Notes: a model not told the origin generated them from the letters alone. Shown: positions 8,233 to 16,848, counted from the stretch's first letter. The stretch: DNA of 60,185 nt from an uncultured Campylobacter sp. (GCF_905372745.1 NZ_CAJPQR010000012.1:1-60185), one strand, 5' to 3'. Translations and numbers: made by a program.

Positions 8233-9239
8233 TCGTAAAAAACTCGGTTTAGATAAAGGCCGTTTGGCGGTGCAGGGATACGAGTGAGCGGCTTTTGCTC
8301 GTAGATAGCTCGGCGTAAAAGCTCTTTTGCTTTGAGAAAATTTGCATCGCGGCAATCGCTTGAGTTTTTATTGCCGATTTTTGCGCGATTTTTTTCGGTA
8401 TCTATGCTTGCGGCTTTGTTTAAATTTGAGTTTTTGGTATCAAATTTCGAGATGACACAAATCGCTTGCTCGGCGGCCAAATTTGCGCTTTCGCTGTTTG
8501 TTATTAAGACATCATCGCGGCTGTTTTGGTTTAAATTTGCCTTGCCGCCCGGTTTTGCCTTCCACGTGCATTCAAATTTAAACTCTAGCGCGTCCGTCTC
8601 TTTAAATTTGCCGTTTTTTACAAGCTCGAGTGCTTTTAAAACGCTAGCGACCATGAGGCGAACCTGGGCGCGTAAAAAGCCGTTTGCTTTAAAAACGATG
8701 ATCGACCGCTCGCCGCGCGCGTAACAAAACGCTTTTTTGATTCGCCGTTCGGGGCTTTTGACGTCGCTGCCAAGCTTCATAAACGCGCTAAAATCATACT
8801 CGCCGACAAAAAGCGCAAGCAGCTCGTTTGCTAAATTTAGGTCAAATCTCGGCAAAAAAGTCTCGTAGGGCGCCAAAAAAGGCGAAAACTCGCCGTGATT
8901 TATGACGTAGCGGTAGGCTCTGGCCGTAGCGTCGTAGCGCGGGTGAAAGCAGTCCTGCACGCGGCTAATAAATTTAACGTGAACGGCGGGGTGGGCGTGG
9001 CGATTGATGAGAGCTTTTAGACGCGCAAAGTCGCTAAAATGCTCGCCGCACTCGACGCAGGCTACTTGGTTGTTTGCATGCACGCCCTTATCGGTACGCG
9101 AGCTTGAGATTATTTTGCTAAAAATGCCCACATGCGCTAGAGCCGCGCCCAGAGCGTCCTCTACGCCGTTTTCGTGCGGCTGAGTCTGCGAGCCTTGAAA
9201 TTTAGACCCGTCGTAGCTAAAAACAAGCTTAAGGCGCAC
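8229..9239 (-). CDS. truA: tRNA pseudouridine(38-40) synthase TruA, with insertion
   Basis: Converts U38-U40 in the anticodon arm of tRNAs to pseudouridine. The active-site motif SSSRTDKGVHA contains catalytic Asp50; further family blocks are YRYVINHGEFSPF and FKANGFLRAQVRLMVASV. At 336 residues it is much longer than the usual ~240-270. The excess is a low-complexity, Asn/Ser/Lys-rich segment (about residues 222-305) placed just before the conserved C-terminal RIPAPPNGLYLNRVFYE. The segment is encoded by DNA full of AAATTT words. Because the frame and the conserved C-terminus are intact I expect an active enzyme with a surface loop. Start is GTG at 9239, directly after the lptF TAA. Confidence 0.9.
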   Translation of the reverse strand: MRLKLVFSYDGSKFQGSQTQPHENGVEDALGAALAHVGIFSKIISSSRTDKGVHANNQVACVECGEHFSDFARLKALINRHAHPAVHVKFISRVQDCFHPRYDATARAYRYVINHGEFSPFLAPYETFLPRFDLNLANELLALFVGEYDFSAFMKLGSDVKSPERRIKKAFCYARGERSIIVFKANGFLRAQVRLMVASVLKALELVKNGKFKETDALEFKFECTWKAKPGGKANLNQNSRDDVLITNSESANLAAEQAICVISKFDTKNSNLNKAASIDTEKNRAKIGNKNSSDCRDANFLKAKELLRRAIYEQKPLTRIPAPPNGLYLNRVFYE

Positions 9240-10265
9240 TTAGTATCTTTTTAAAATTTTAGCCCTAAAGCTAAAAATCGAGGCGATAAAAAATAGCGAA
9301 AATATCGCCGCAATCGCGATAAAAACTCGCGAACTAAAGAGCATAATAAGGGTAAAATAGCCAAATAGCACGCCAAATATCCCAAAATACACAAAGCCCT
9401 TTTCGTAGCGGTAGGTCACGATGCCCAGACTCAAAGCAAAAAGCGTCGTAGCTAGCGGGAAAAGCGCGATGAGAACGTAGGTAGCAAAGTCTTTAGCGCG
9501 CTTTTTATCCTCGCTCATCATTTGCCAATACTGCACAAACGACTTCGTCTGCGCGACGCTATCCTCTTGGACGGTGCGGATTTTCATCGTGCCAAAGTCC
9601 GTTTTATGCCACGAGGTATCGCCGATATCGTAAATTTTACCTTCAGCTAGCGTAAGCTCAAGCGTGGCATTGCTATTGGTTAGGCGAGCGTTTTTGGCTA
9701 GAACGAACCTATGCGCGCCCTCTTTTGGCGAATAAAGCGTCACGCCCTCGTAAAGAGTGCCGTTTTCGTCGCTCTTTTCGTCTTGGATGAAGACCATCCA
9801 GTCGGAGAATTTTTGCCCGAATTCGGTTGTTTTTAAATTTAGCTTGGCGACGGTTTTTTTGTACGAGACGAAATTTGAGTTTAGCTCCGCAGCCGTGGGG
9901 ATCAGCACTACCGCGGTAACGATGAGAAAGATTGAGACCGCGCCGCTAACGATGAGGAAAAATTTAGCGATCCTAACGGGCGAATATCCGAGCGTAAAAA
10001 GCACGATACTCTCGTTTTCGCGAGAAAGCCTGAAAAAAACAAGCGCAAGAGATGCAAAAAACGCGATCGGCACGGTAAAAAGCAGCACTCTAGGCAACAT
10101 AAACATATAAAGTTTAAAAAGCTCTATAAAGGTAATCTCGATATAGGAGGTGATGCGCGCGATCTGGATAAAAAACACGATCGACATGATGAGAAAAAGC
10201 GTCGCAAATAGCGATGCGAACGTGCCTAGAAAGTTTGATAAGAGATAGCGCGCCGTCCTATCCAT
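9240..10265 (-). CDS. lptF: Lipopolysaccharide export permease LptF (YjgP/YjgQ family)
   Basis: A 341-residue inner membrane protein with the family layout: three N-terminal helices (about residues 10-120), a periplasmic beta-jellyroll region (about 130-240: TTEFGQKFSDWMVFI to TDFGTMKI), and three C-terminal helices (about 260-338). It would partner LptG and the LptB ATPase to extract lipooligosaccharide from the inner membrane. The start ATG overlaps the end of the prepilin peptidase gene by eight bases and truA follows without a gap, so translation is probably coupled. The order matches C. jejuni Cj0825-Cj0827 from memory. Confidence 0.88.
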   Translation of the reverse strand: MDRTARYLLSNFLGTFASLFATLFLIMSIVFFIQIARITSYIEITFIELFKLYMFMLPRVLLFTVPIAFFASLALVFFRLSRENESIVLFTLGYSPVRIAKFFLIVSGAVSIFLIVTAVVLIPTAAELNSNFVSYKKTVAKLNLKTTEFGQKFSDWMVFIQDEKSDENGTLYEGVTLYSPKEGAHRFVLAKNARLTNSNATLELTLAEGKIYDIGDTSWHKTDFGTMKIRTVQEDSVAQTKSFVQYWQMMSEDKKRAKDFATYVLIALFPLATTLFALSLGIVTYRYEKGFVYFGIFGVLFGYFTLIMLFSSRVFIAIAAIFSLFFIASIFSFRAKILKRY

Positions 10266-11064
10266 AAATGAGCCTCATGAGTAAAAAAAACTGATCCTTA
10301 AATGCATAAACGATAAGCGTAGCAAGGCTTAGAAACGGCACGAAAGGCAGCTCGTATCCGCGCTTTTGCACGATAACGTATGCAGGCAGCGTCAGTAGCG
10401 CCGAGACGTAGATCGCCATGAGGCCGAGCTTGATACCTAAAATCGCACCCATAACGCCCGCGATAAAAATATCTGCAGAACCCATGGCTTCGCGCTTAAG
10501 AGCTAGGCTAACGAGCGCGCGAAGTAGCCAAAAGGCAAACATAAAAATCGCGGCGTTTATAAACGAATCAAAGGCTTGCAAAAGCCCTTCCGAGTCAAAA
10601 GAGGCGGGGAGATTAAAACCGTAAAGCAGCGAAAATGCGACGCTAGCAAAAAGCAGCGGATCGGGAACGGCTTTGTAGCGAAAATCAATGAGGCTAAGCG
10701 CTAGCAGCAAGATAAAACAGATACCAAGCATCGCCGCCTTAAAAATCGCGGCGTAAAAGCCGTCTGCAAACATCTCTAGCCCGCGCGTTTCGAAAAAATA
10801 CGCAAGCACGCAAAGCAGGGCGCTAGCAAGCTCAATGAGCGGATACTGAAAGCTGATTTTTTCGCCGCAAAACGCGCATTTGCCGCGCAAAAACAGCCAC
10901 GCGAAAATCGGTATGTTGTGATACGGCTTTAGCGGGGTTTTACAGCTTTGGCAGTGCGAGGCGGGGAAATTTATACTCTCGCCGCGCGGCATACGGTAGA
11001 TTAAGACGTTGCTAAAGCTGCCGACTGCGGCGCCTAAAATAAAAAATAAAACGGCAAAAATCAT
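10258..11064 (-). CDS. pilD: Type IV prepilin leader peptidase / A24 aspartic protease
   Basis: A 268-residue polytopic membrane protein. The N-terminal methylase-like cytoplasmic loop carries two CxxC pairs (CQSCKTPL and CAFCGE), which bind zinc in the family. Catalytic aspartates are in LSLIDFRYKAVPD and in GSADIFIAGVMGA, a variant of the usual GxGD. It cleaves prepilin-like leaders, in Campylobacter probably of the DNA uptake/type II-like machinery, since type IV pili are not usual there. I choose ATG at 11064 because AGGAG lies just upstream; TTG at 11109 extends the frame but has no such support. Confidence 0.88.
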   Translation of the reverse strand: MIFAVLFFILGAAVGSFSNVLIYRMPRGESINFPASHCQSCKTPLKPYHNIPIFAWLFLRGKCAFCGEKISFQYPLIELASALLCVLAYFFETRGLEMFADGFYAAIFKAAMLGICFILLLALSLIDFRYKAVPDPLLFASVAFSLLYGFNLPASFDSEGLLQAFDSFINAAIFMFAFWLLRALVSLALKREAMGSADIFIAGVMGAILGIKLGLMAIYVSALLTLPAYVIVQKRGYELPFVPFLSLATLIVYAFKDQFFLLMRLIYG

Positions 11065-11400
11065 AACTCTCCTATTTAAATTTATTCCGTTTTTGCGAGC
11101 TTGCGCCAAAACTGAGCTTTTTAAACCAAGCCGCGACGTTTTAAAAGATAATCTTTGCGTAAAATTGCTGATTTGTCGCGTTAATTTGATCTAAAATTTG
11201 CCTCGTCTTTTGCGCCGCAAAAATATAAAATGCAAAAATTTAAAGGCGATTTTAGCGAAATATTGCCTTGAATGATTTTAAATTTAAAGATTTGGGTTAA
11301 AAACTTATGCAAAACGGCGTTGCGGCAAGCCTTTTGGCTCGTAAAATTTAAAAGCCTTTTTTGCGAGCGGGTAAAATAAAAAGACGTAAATTTAAAAGAC
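11065..11400. other. Gene-free interval between uppS and prepilin peptidase
   Basis: About 336 bases without a credible gene. AAATTT words recur. A reverse-strand TATATT at 11227-11222 is a possible -10 for the prepilin peptidase operon. I see no repeats or RNA structure of note apart from the uppS terminator at its right edge. Confidence 0.5.
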
Positions 11401-11436
11401 GGCGGTAGCTAAAATCTCCAAATTTTAAAGTCCGCC
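11401..11436 (-). terminator. Terminator hairpin overlapping the uppS stop codon
   Basis: GGCGG (11401-11405) pairs with CCGCC (11432-11436), with an inner AAAAT/ATTTT helix. On the reverse strand a T-rich stretch follows. It would end the glmU-coaBC-uppS transcript. Confidence 0.5.
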
Positions 11437-12126
11437 GAACCTTCTGTCTTTTTTCTTAAACTTAGCCGTTATCAAGGCTAGCTCCTCGCGCGTAAAATCA
11501 GGCCAAAGCGTGGGCGTAAAGGCAAACTCGGCGTAGCTAGCCTGCCAAAGCATAAAATTTGACAGTCTCTGCTCGCCGCCCGTGCGCACGAGAAGGTCGA
11601 TGGGCGCGGGCTCATCGAGGCACTCCTGCAAACTATCTTCGCTCAAATTTAAAGCTAATTTTTCGGAGTCAAATTCGCCGCCGTTTTTCTCGCAAAATCT
11701 TTTAAAAGCTCTTAAAATTTCATCTTTAGCACCGTAGTTTAGCGCCAAATTTAGCTTTAGTCTAGAATTTTGCGCGGTTGCGTTTTTGATATCAGCTATC
11801 TCGTTTTTTAGCTTGTCGCTTAGCGGACTTTCGTCGCCGATGACGTTAAATTTGATACCGTTTTTGATAAAACTATCGCGTTTTGAGACTAGAAATTTAT
11901 GTAAAAGCTCCATCAAAAACGCTACTTCGCTCTTTGGGCGCTTCCAGTTTTCGGTGCTAAATGCATAAAGGCTCAGCATCGCCACGCCCTCGTCAATGCA
12001 AAACTCGCACATCTGTTCCACGACGTTTGCGCCCGTTTCGTGCCCTTTGGTGCGTAGCAAACCGCGGCTTTTGGCCCATCTGCCGTTGCCGTCCATGATG
12101 ATCGCGAGGTGATTTAGCTCGTTCAT
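11425..12126 (-). CDS. uppS: Undecaprenyl diphosphate synthase (cis-prenyltransferase)
   Basis: A 233-residue cytosolic enzyme that adds isopentenyl units to farnesyl diphosphate to build the C55 lipid carrier used for peptidoglycan, glycans and lipooligosaccharide. It has the HLAIIMDGNGRWAKSRG motif (catalytic Asp and Arg/Trp cluster), LYAFSTENWKRP, and the C-terminal DLLVRTGGEQRLSNFMLWQ block. Start is ATG at 12126 with AAGGG upstream; an earlier in-frame ATG would overlap the preceding gene and add nonhomologous residues. It is the last gene of the glmU-coaBC-hypothetical-uppS run. Confidence 0.95.
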   Translation of the reverse strand: MNELNHLAIIMDGNGRWAKSRGLLRTKGHETGANVVEQMCEFCIDEGVAMLSLYAFSTENWKRPKSEVAFLMELLHKFLVSKRDSFIKNGIKFNVIGDESPLSDKLKNEIADIKNATAQNSRLKLNLALNYGAKDEILRAFKRFCEKNGGEFDSEKLALNLSEDSLQECLDEPAPIDLLVRTGGEQRLSNFMLWQASYAEFAFTPTLWPDFTREELALITAKFKKKDRRFGGL

Positions 12127-12127
12127 T

Positions 12128-12808
12128 TTAGCCCTTAAAATCAATTATTTTGCCGCTTGGATCAAAGAAAGCGGCGATGTTTTGAGTCGTTTGCGTTTCG
12201 CAGTCAAATTCATTTCGCAAAAGCCTAGCGACCTTTTCAAACGGCGTTTGGGCGCTGATTATCCTGGCGCCTTTTAGCGTAAAAATAATCGGAGCGAAAT
12301 TTGAAAAAATAAGGTAAATTTGACTCGTGCGGGCGCCGTCAAATTTCATCTGGAAAACGCCTTTTGCGCCGTTATAAACAAACGAAATATTAATGATATT
12401 TTTTTGTAGTGCAAGCAGCATTTGAGCTAGATTTTCAAACGTTTCTCGCGAGTCTGCCGCGCTAAGACTGTTAAATATATATTCATAAAACCAGTTTAGA
12501 TCGGGCTCGCTTATCAGCCTTTCTATCAGCGCGAGTCCCTCAGGCGCGGCGTAGGCTAAATTCGGCTTTTTAAAGAGATTTCTTATCACGATATTTTCAG
12601 TGCCGCTTGCGATCTCGCCCCAGTATTCGCCGTCCACATCGAGGCTTTTCATGCTTTTCGTGCTTAGGATTTTGTTGCCCATTTTTAGATTGTAGCGATT
12701 GTAGCCCGTCTTTTCGGCGACTTTGATACTGATGGGCAGGCTCGCGTTTAGAGCCGTGCCCGCGCCGCCGCTTGCGATTTTTTGCACTCGTGAGACGGGA
12801 TTTATCAT
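12128..12808 (-). CDS. Conserved hypothetical protein between coaBC and uppS
   Basis: A 226-residue soluble protein with no signal peptide or membrane helix, starting MINPVSRVQKIASGG. The C-terminal half contains alternating hydrophobic strands (MKFDGARTSQIYLIFSNF, GARIISAQTPFEKVARLLRN). It sits at the same place as C. jejuni Cj0823, between dfp and uppS, as I recall it, so it is conserved by position. The Ser/Ala-rich N-terminus and 'MGNKIL' strand region are vaguely FliK-like, but I would not claim that. The start overlaps the coaBC stop as ATGA, implying coupling. Function unknown. Confidence 0.8.
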   Translation of the reverse strand: MINPVSRVQKIASGGAGTALNASLPISIKVAEKTGYNRYNLKMGNKILSTKSMKSLDVDGEYWGEIASGTENIVIRNLFKKPNLAYAAPEGLALIERLISEPDLNWFYEYIFNSLSAADSRETFENLAQMLLALQKNIINISFVYNGAKGVFQMKFDGARTSQIYLIFSNFAPIIFTLKGARIISAQTPFEKVARLLRNEFDCETQTTQNIAAFFDPSGKIIDFKG

Positions 12809-13980
12809 AGCTTGGTTGCTAAATTTACGATTTGGCGCGCCGCGTCCTCTTTAGATGTTAGCGCGATATTTTGCGCGTCATGGCGCGTGATAAAGGTTAT
12901 TTGCGTGCTATCAGAGCCGAAATTTATATCGCCGCCCAGCACATTTAGACAAACGGCGTCAAGGCTTTTTTTCTCAAGCATATTTTTTGCGTTTTGCATG
13001 GCGTTTGCGCCGTCCATTTCCATTTTAAAGCCGATTTTTTTGACGTTTTTAAAGTCTTTCAAAGAGCCCAAAACGTCATCGTTTTGCACTAGCTCCAGCG
13101 TCCAAATTTCGCCTAAATTTTGCTTTTTTAGCTTGCCTTCAAATTTGGTTTTTGGAGCGTAATCGCTAACCGCAGCCGCCATCGCGAGTAAATTTGCGTC
13201 CGTCAAATTTGCGCGTAGCAGCTCTTTTAGCTCCTCCGAGCTTTGAAATTTGAGCGTTTTATAGGGCGCGTTCGCCGTCTCAAAGCTAGCTATCAGCGTC
13301 ACGTCCGCACCCGCGTAGTAAAACGCATCGGCAAGCGCTTTTGCCATCTTGCCGCTAGATAGATTCGTCACGGCTCTTACGTCGTCGATTTTTTCGCTCG
13401 TAGCGCCGCCCGTTACGACCACCTTTTGTCCTTTAAATTTGGGCTCAGCGAGCATCCTTTTGGTTTCGTAGATGATCGTAGATACGTCTGCCAGCGCGCC
13501 TTTGCCCGTGTCTCCGCATGCTAGTGTTTTTTCTACCGGTTCGATAAATCTCGCGCCGTTTGCGGCTAGAAACTCGAAATTTTTGCGCGTAGAGAAGTGA
13601 TTTATCATTTTGTCGTTGGCTGCGGGCGCAATGAGTAGGGGAGCCGGGCTAGCGATCAGAGTCTGCATAAAGACGTTATCGCAAATGCCGCTTGCAAGCT
13701 TGTTTATCGTATTTACGCTCGCGGGCGCGATGAGGATGAGATCGGTTTTGGCGTAGGCGATGTGATTTAGCCCATCCTGCCAACTCTCCGTGCGCGAGGT
13801 TAAAATTTTATGATCGCACAGCGCTTCAAAGCCGGCTTCAGAGCAAAATTTAAGAGCCCCTTCGCTAAGCATAACGCGCACGTCCGCACCCTCTTTTTTT
13901 AGCGCGGATAAAATTTCATAAGCCTTATAAAACGCGATACTGCCGCAAACCGCGAGCAAAATTTTTTTATTTTTTAGCAT
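12805..13980 (-). CDS. coaBC: Bifunctional phosphopantothenoylcysteine decarboxylase/synthase CoaBC
   Basis: A 391-residue coenzyme A biosynthesis protein. The N-terminal FMN-dependent CoaC domain (about 1-190) has GSIAFYKAYEIL, the PASVNTINKLASGICDN loop and the active-site Cys in ACGDTGKGAL. The C-terminal CoaB domain (about 190-391) begins VVVTGGATSEKIDDVR, with KIGFKMEMDG and the Lys-containing AVCLNVLG near the end. It couples cysteine to 4'-phosphopantothenate using CTP, then decarboxylates the product. One base separates its ATG from the glmU stop. Confidence 0.95.
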   Translation of the reverse strand: MLKNKKILLAVCGSIAFYKAYEILSALKKEGADVRVMLSEGALKFCSEAGFEALCDHKILTSRTESWQDGLNHIAYAKTDLILIAPASVNTINKLASGICDNVFMQTLIASPAPLLIAPAANDKMINHFSTRKNFEFLAANGARFIEPVEKTLACGDTGKGALADVSTIIYETKRMLAEPKFKGQKVVVTGGATSEKIDDVRAVTNLSSGKMAKALADAFYYAGADVTLIASFETANAPYKTLKFQSSEELKELLRANLTDANLLAMAAAVSDYAPKTKFEGKLKKQNLGEIWTLELVQNDDVLGSLKDFKNVKKIGFKMEMDGANAMQNAKNMLEKKSLDAVCLNVLGGDINFGSDSTQITFITRHDAQNIALTSKEDAARQIVNLATKL

Positions 13981-13981
13981 T

Positions 13982-15286
13982 TTAGTCGCTTTTCGTATCG
14001 TTAAAAAATTTATAAAAAAAGCCTTCTTTATTTACCTGTTTCGTGCGGCTGATGGCTAGCGCGCCGCTTGGTACGTCGCTAGTTACGGTGCTTCCTGCGG
14101 CGATTAACACGTCGTCGCCGACTTTTACGGGAGCTATGAGCTGCGTGTCCGAGCCGATAAAGACGTTTTTGCCGATAATCGTTTTATGCTTGGCTTTGCC
14201 GTCGTAGTTGCACGTGATCGTGCCGCAGCCTACGTTTGAGCCAGGGCCTATCTCGCAGTCGCCCAGATAGCTTAGGTGGCCCGCCTTGACGCCGTTTAGC
14301 CTGGCTGCTTTTAGCTCGACGAAATTTCCGATGTGAGTGTTTTTGATTTCGCATTTTGGGCGCAGGTGCGCTAGAGGGCCGACGTCCGAGTCCTCGACGA
14401 CGGAGTTTTCTACGACCGAGCCGCTTTTGATGACGGAGTTTTTGATGACGCATTCGCCGATGACGCTTACGTTTTCTTCGATGACGCATTCGCCTTCAAA
14501 TTTTGCTCTAGAGTCGATGTAAATGCTATTTGGTAGCCGCATTAGCACGCCGCTTTTCATCAAATTTTTCTTGATTTCGTCCTGCATCAAATTTTGGGCG
14601 ATACTTAGCTGAAATTTATCGTTTATACCCATGAAATTTTGCTCTTCTACACTGATAGCCCAGCACTTTAGACCGCGCTCGTTTGCGATTTTTATCGCGT
14701 CGGTTAGGTAAAATTCTTTCTGCGAGTTTTCGTTGCCGATGAGAGGCAAAATCTCGCGTAAAACTTCGCTTTTAAAGCAGTAGCAGCCGGCGTTTGCGCT
14801 TTTTATCATTTTTTGCGTCTCGGTTGCGTCTTTTTGCTCGACGATGGCCTCTACTTTGCCGTTATTTATGATCACGCGGCCGTAGCCGTAGGGGTCTGCC
14901 GCCTCAAAAACGCTTAGCGCAACGTCTGAGTTTCCCGCGCTTAGGCGGATTAGGTCGTTTGTTTTGATAAGCGGCATATCTCCGCACAAAATCAGCGTTT
15001 TTTCGCTATTTAACGGTATGTTTTTTAGCGCGCCCGCAGTGCCCGGGAACTCTTTTAAATTTTGTTCGTAAATTTTAGTTTGAGGGAAAATTTCTTTGAT
15101 TTTAGCTTCCACTAGCTCTTTTTGATAGCTCAAAACCACGCTCACGTCGCTACTGATCTCATAAGCCTTGCGCAAAATATGGATAATCATCGGCTCTCCG
15201 CAAAGCTCGAAAAGCACCTTTGGTTTGGTTGATTTCATCCTTGTGCCAAGCCCCGCGGCAAGCACCACTACGCCGATATCGCTCAT
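13982..15286 (-). CDS. glmU: Bifunctional UDP-GlcNAc pyrophosphorylase / GlcN-1-P acetyltransferase
   Basis: A 434-residue enzyme making UDP-N-acetylglucosamine for peptidoglycan, LOS and protein glycans. The uridyltransferase domain has LAAGLGTRMKSTKPKVL and LILCGDMPLI. The C-terminal left-handed beta helix shows the hexapeptide repeats (VIGECVIKNSVIKSGSVVE) and the active region HLSYLGDCEIGPGSNVGCGT. Start is ATG at 15286 with AAGGA upstream; the open frame upstream of it is not homologous. The gene is first in the reverse-strand block and divergent from a PepSY gene. Confidence 0.95.
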   Translation of the reverse strand: MSDIGVVVLAAGLGTRMKSTKPKVLFELCGEPMIIHILRKAYEISSDVSVVLSYQKELVEAKIKEIFPQTKIYEQNLKEFPGTAGALKNIPLNSEKTLILCGDMPLIKTNDLIRLSAGNSDVALSVFEAADPYGYGRVIINNGKVEAIVEQKDATETQKMIKSANAGCYCFKSEVLREILPLIGNENSQKEFYLTDAIKIANERGLKCWAISVEEQNFMGINDKFQLSIAQNLMQDEIKKNLMKSGVLMRLPNSIYIDSRAKFEGECVIEENVSVIGECVIKNSVIKSGSVVENSVVEDSDVGPLAHLRPKCEIKNTHIGNFVELKAARLNGVKAGHLSYLGDCEIGPGSNVGCGTITCNYDGKAKHKTIIGKNVFIGSDTQLIAPVKVGDDVLIAAGSTVTSDVPSGALAISRTKQVNKEGFFYKFFNDTKSD

Positions 15287-15341
15287 CTTTTTTCCTTGTT
15301 TAAATTTGAGCGATTTTATCTCAAATTTGCTAAATGCGCGA

Positions 15342-15379
15342 TTAATGCTTTTTGGACTTAACAATTTCTTAAGCATTAA
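15342..15379. promoter_or_regulatory. 9-bp inverted repeat upstream of PepSY gene, candidate operator
   Basis: TTAATGCTT (15342-15350) and AAGCATTAA (15371-15379) form a perfect inverted repeat with 20 bases between the arms (29-base period, near three helical turns). The right arm ends five bases before the TATAAT at 15384. The placement suggests a repressor or activator site; the regulator is unknown. Confidence 0.45.
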
Positions 15380-15383
15380 CTAA

Positions 15384-15389
15384 TATAAT
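15384..15389 (+). promoter_or_regulatory. Candidate -10 of the PepSY gene
   Basis: TATAAT in TAATATAATC, 45 bases before the chosen TTG start. A second TATAAT follows at 15403-15408. A transcript from the first would begin near 15396, which argues against TTG at 15398 being the start codon. Confidence 0.5.
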
Positions 15390-15433
15390 CACGGCCTTTG
15401 AATATAATCAAAATCAAATTTAAAGGATATAAC

Positions 15434-16582
15434 TTGCTTTCATTTTTAAAAAAGGCTTTAAGAAGAAATCAGTTTTTGTTTAATATCCACCTGATTTTAT
15501 CGATTATTTTTGCCGTTCCGCTACTCGTTATCGGCGTTACTGGCGCGATTTTGTCGTATCAGCACGAGCTTGAGGAGCTTATAAATTTAAACTCCGTCAA
15601 GGTCGAAAAAACCGGCGAAATGCTAAGCACGGAGAAAATCTTGCAAAGCTTTAGCGAGCAAACGGGCGTTAAACAGCCCGCAAGGCTTGTGCTGCCGAAA
15701 AATGAAAACGAAGCAATCAAAATTTATGCTAGCAACAGCGATGCCTATCTGGTCGATCCGTACACCGCGCAGATCATCGGCAAGGACTACGGAGTCGCAT
15801 TCGTGCGCACGGTAATGTCTCTGCACCGAAATTTAGGCTTTGCGCTAACTGGTAACAAAACCGCTGGCGAGGTCGGTAAGCAGATCGTAGGTGCTAGTAC
15901 GGTCGCGATGATAGTGCTCGTGATAAGCGGCGTTTGGTTGCATTTTCCAAGGATAAAACGCAAATTTGCCGAGGCGATAAAGCCGAATTTTAAACTCAAA
16001 AAATATGCCCTTTTTCACAACCTGCACACGAGTTTAGGCGCCTTAAGCGCGGTGATTTATCTCGTCATCTGTTTAACGGGGCTCATGTGGTCGTACCGCT
16101 GGTATAACGGCGCGGTGACTGAGCTTTTCGTTAGCGCGCAAAATTTGCCTAAAGAGGCCGAGCGCAAAGAGGGCGCACCCGCAAAAACAGAGGGAAAAAA
16201 GAGCGCCGAGTATAAATTTAGCGATGTGCAGAGGGCTTACGAGATATTTAAATCAAGCGGCATAGAGTATAAAGAATTTAGCCTGATGCTCGCGGCCGGA
16301 GATAAGATAAACGTCAGATACTACGAACCCGACGCGCCTAGCACCGCTCGTCCGAAAATGGCGACCGTGAATGTAAAAGATAGCAAGATGGCGGAGCAAA
16401 AGCAGACAGAGGGCATAACCGTAGGCATGGTAAAGAGCACGAACTATCAGCTACATACGGGATACTTTTTCGGGATTGCGGGTAAAATTTTGTGGTCGGC
16501 GGTTTCGCTTTTGATGGCGCTTTTTATATTTAGCGGTTTTTATATGACGGCAAAAAGGGCGTTTAAGCCAAAAAGAGCTTAG
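15434..16582 (+). CDS. PepSY-associated TM helix (PiuB/COG3182) membrane protein
   Basis: About 382 residues. Four principal membrane helices sit in the family pattern: one near the N-terminus (LSIIFAVPLLVIGVTGAILSYQHE), then LHRNLGFALTG with IVGASTVAMIVLVISGVWLHFPR, HNLHTSLGALSAVIYLVICLTGLMW, and a C-terminal helix (AVSLLMALFIFSGFYM). Periplasmic PepSY-like segments lie between. Histidines in the helices are typical and may bind heme or metal. Family members are often iron-regulated and accompany siderophore receptors, but no receptor is adjacent here. Start is TTG at 15434, six bases after AAAGGA; an upstream TTG at 15398 is too close to the predicted transcription start. A second paralogue is at 25169. 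Confidence 0.8.
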   Translation: MLSFLKKALRRNQFLFNIHLILSIIFAVPLLVIGVTGAILSYQHELEELINLNSVKVEKTGEMLSTEKILQSFSEQTGVKQPARLVLPKNENEAIKIYASNSDAYLVDPYTAQIIGKDYGVAFVRTVMSLHRNLGFALTGNKTAGEVGKQIVGASTVAMIVLVISGVWLHFPRIKRKFAEAIKPNFKLKKYALFHNLHTSLGALSAVIYLVICLTGLMWSYRWYNGAVTELFVSAQNLPKEAERKEGAPAKTEGKKSAEYKFSDVQRAYEIFKSSGIEYKEFSLMLAAGDKINVRYYEPDAPSTARPKMATVNVKDSKMAEQKQTEGITVGMVKSTNYQLHTGYFFGIAGKILWSAVSLLMALFIFSGFYMTAKRAFKPKRA

Positions 16583-16654
16583 CTAAGCTTAGCCTAGCTT
16601 TGCGCCTTAATACTTAAAATTTTACCTTAAATTCGATCAAATTTAACTCTAGTA

Positions 16655-16676
16655 AAGGCGGTAGATTTGCCGCCTT
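16655..16676 (+). terminator. Terminator downstream of the PepSY gene
   Basis: AAGGCGG (16655-16661) pairs with CCGCCTT (16670-16676) around an 8-base loop, followed by a T-rich run. Confidence 0.5.
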
Positions 16677-16832
16677 AAATTTTGCTTTCTTTTTAAAAAT
16701 TTAACCCAGCGGTATCAGCTGAATTTACATATAAAATCGCGCCTAAACGTTAGGATAAATTTTATCGCCCAAAGCGCGCAAAAATCGAAATTTAAACCAA
16801 AATGCGGTTTTTGAAAAAAAATTATGCCGGTT

Positions 16833-16848
16833 TGGAACGTATTTTGCA
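16833..16848 (+). promoter_or_regulatory. Sigma54-type promoter upstream of motA
   Basis: TGGAAC-N5-TTGCAA: GG at 16834-16835 and GC at 16846-16847 are exactly 10 bases apart. It lies 82 bases before the motA ATG and closely matches the element upstream of flgL. Confidence 0.7.

Noticed and set aside
14184..14489. Arg/His-rich reverse frame within glmU
   Set aside because: It is a shifted reading of the hexapeptide-repeat coding region of glmU.
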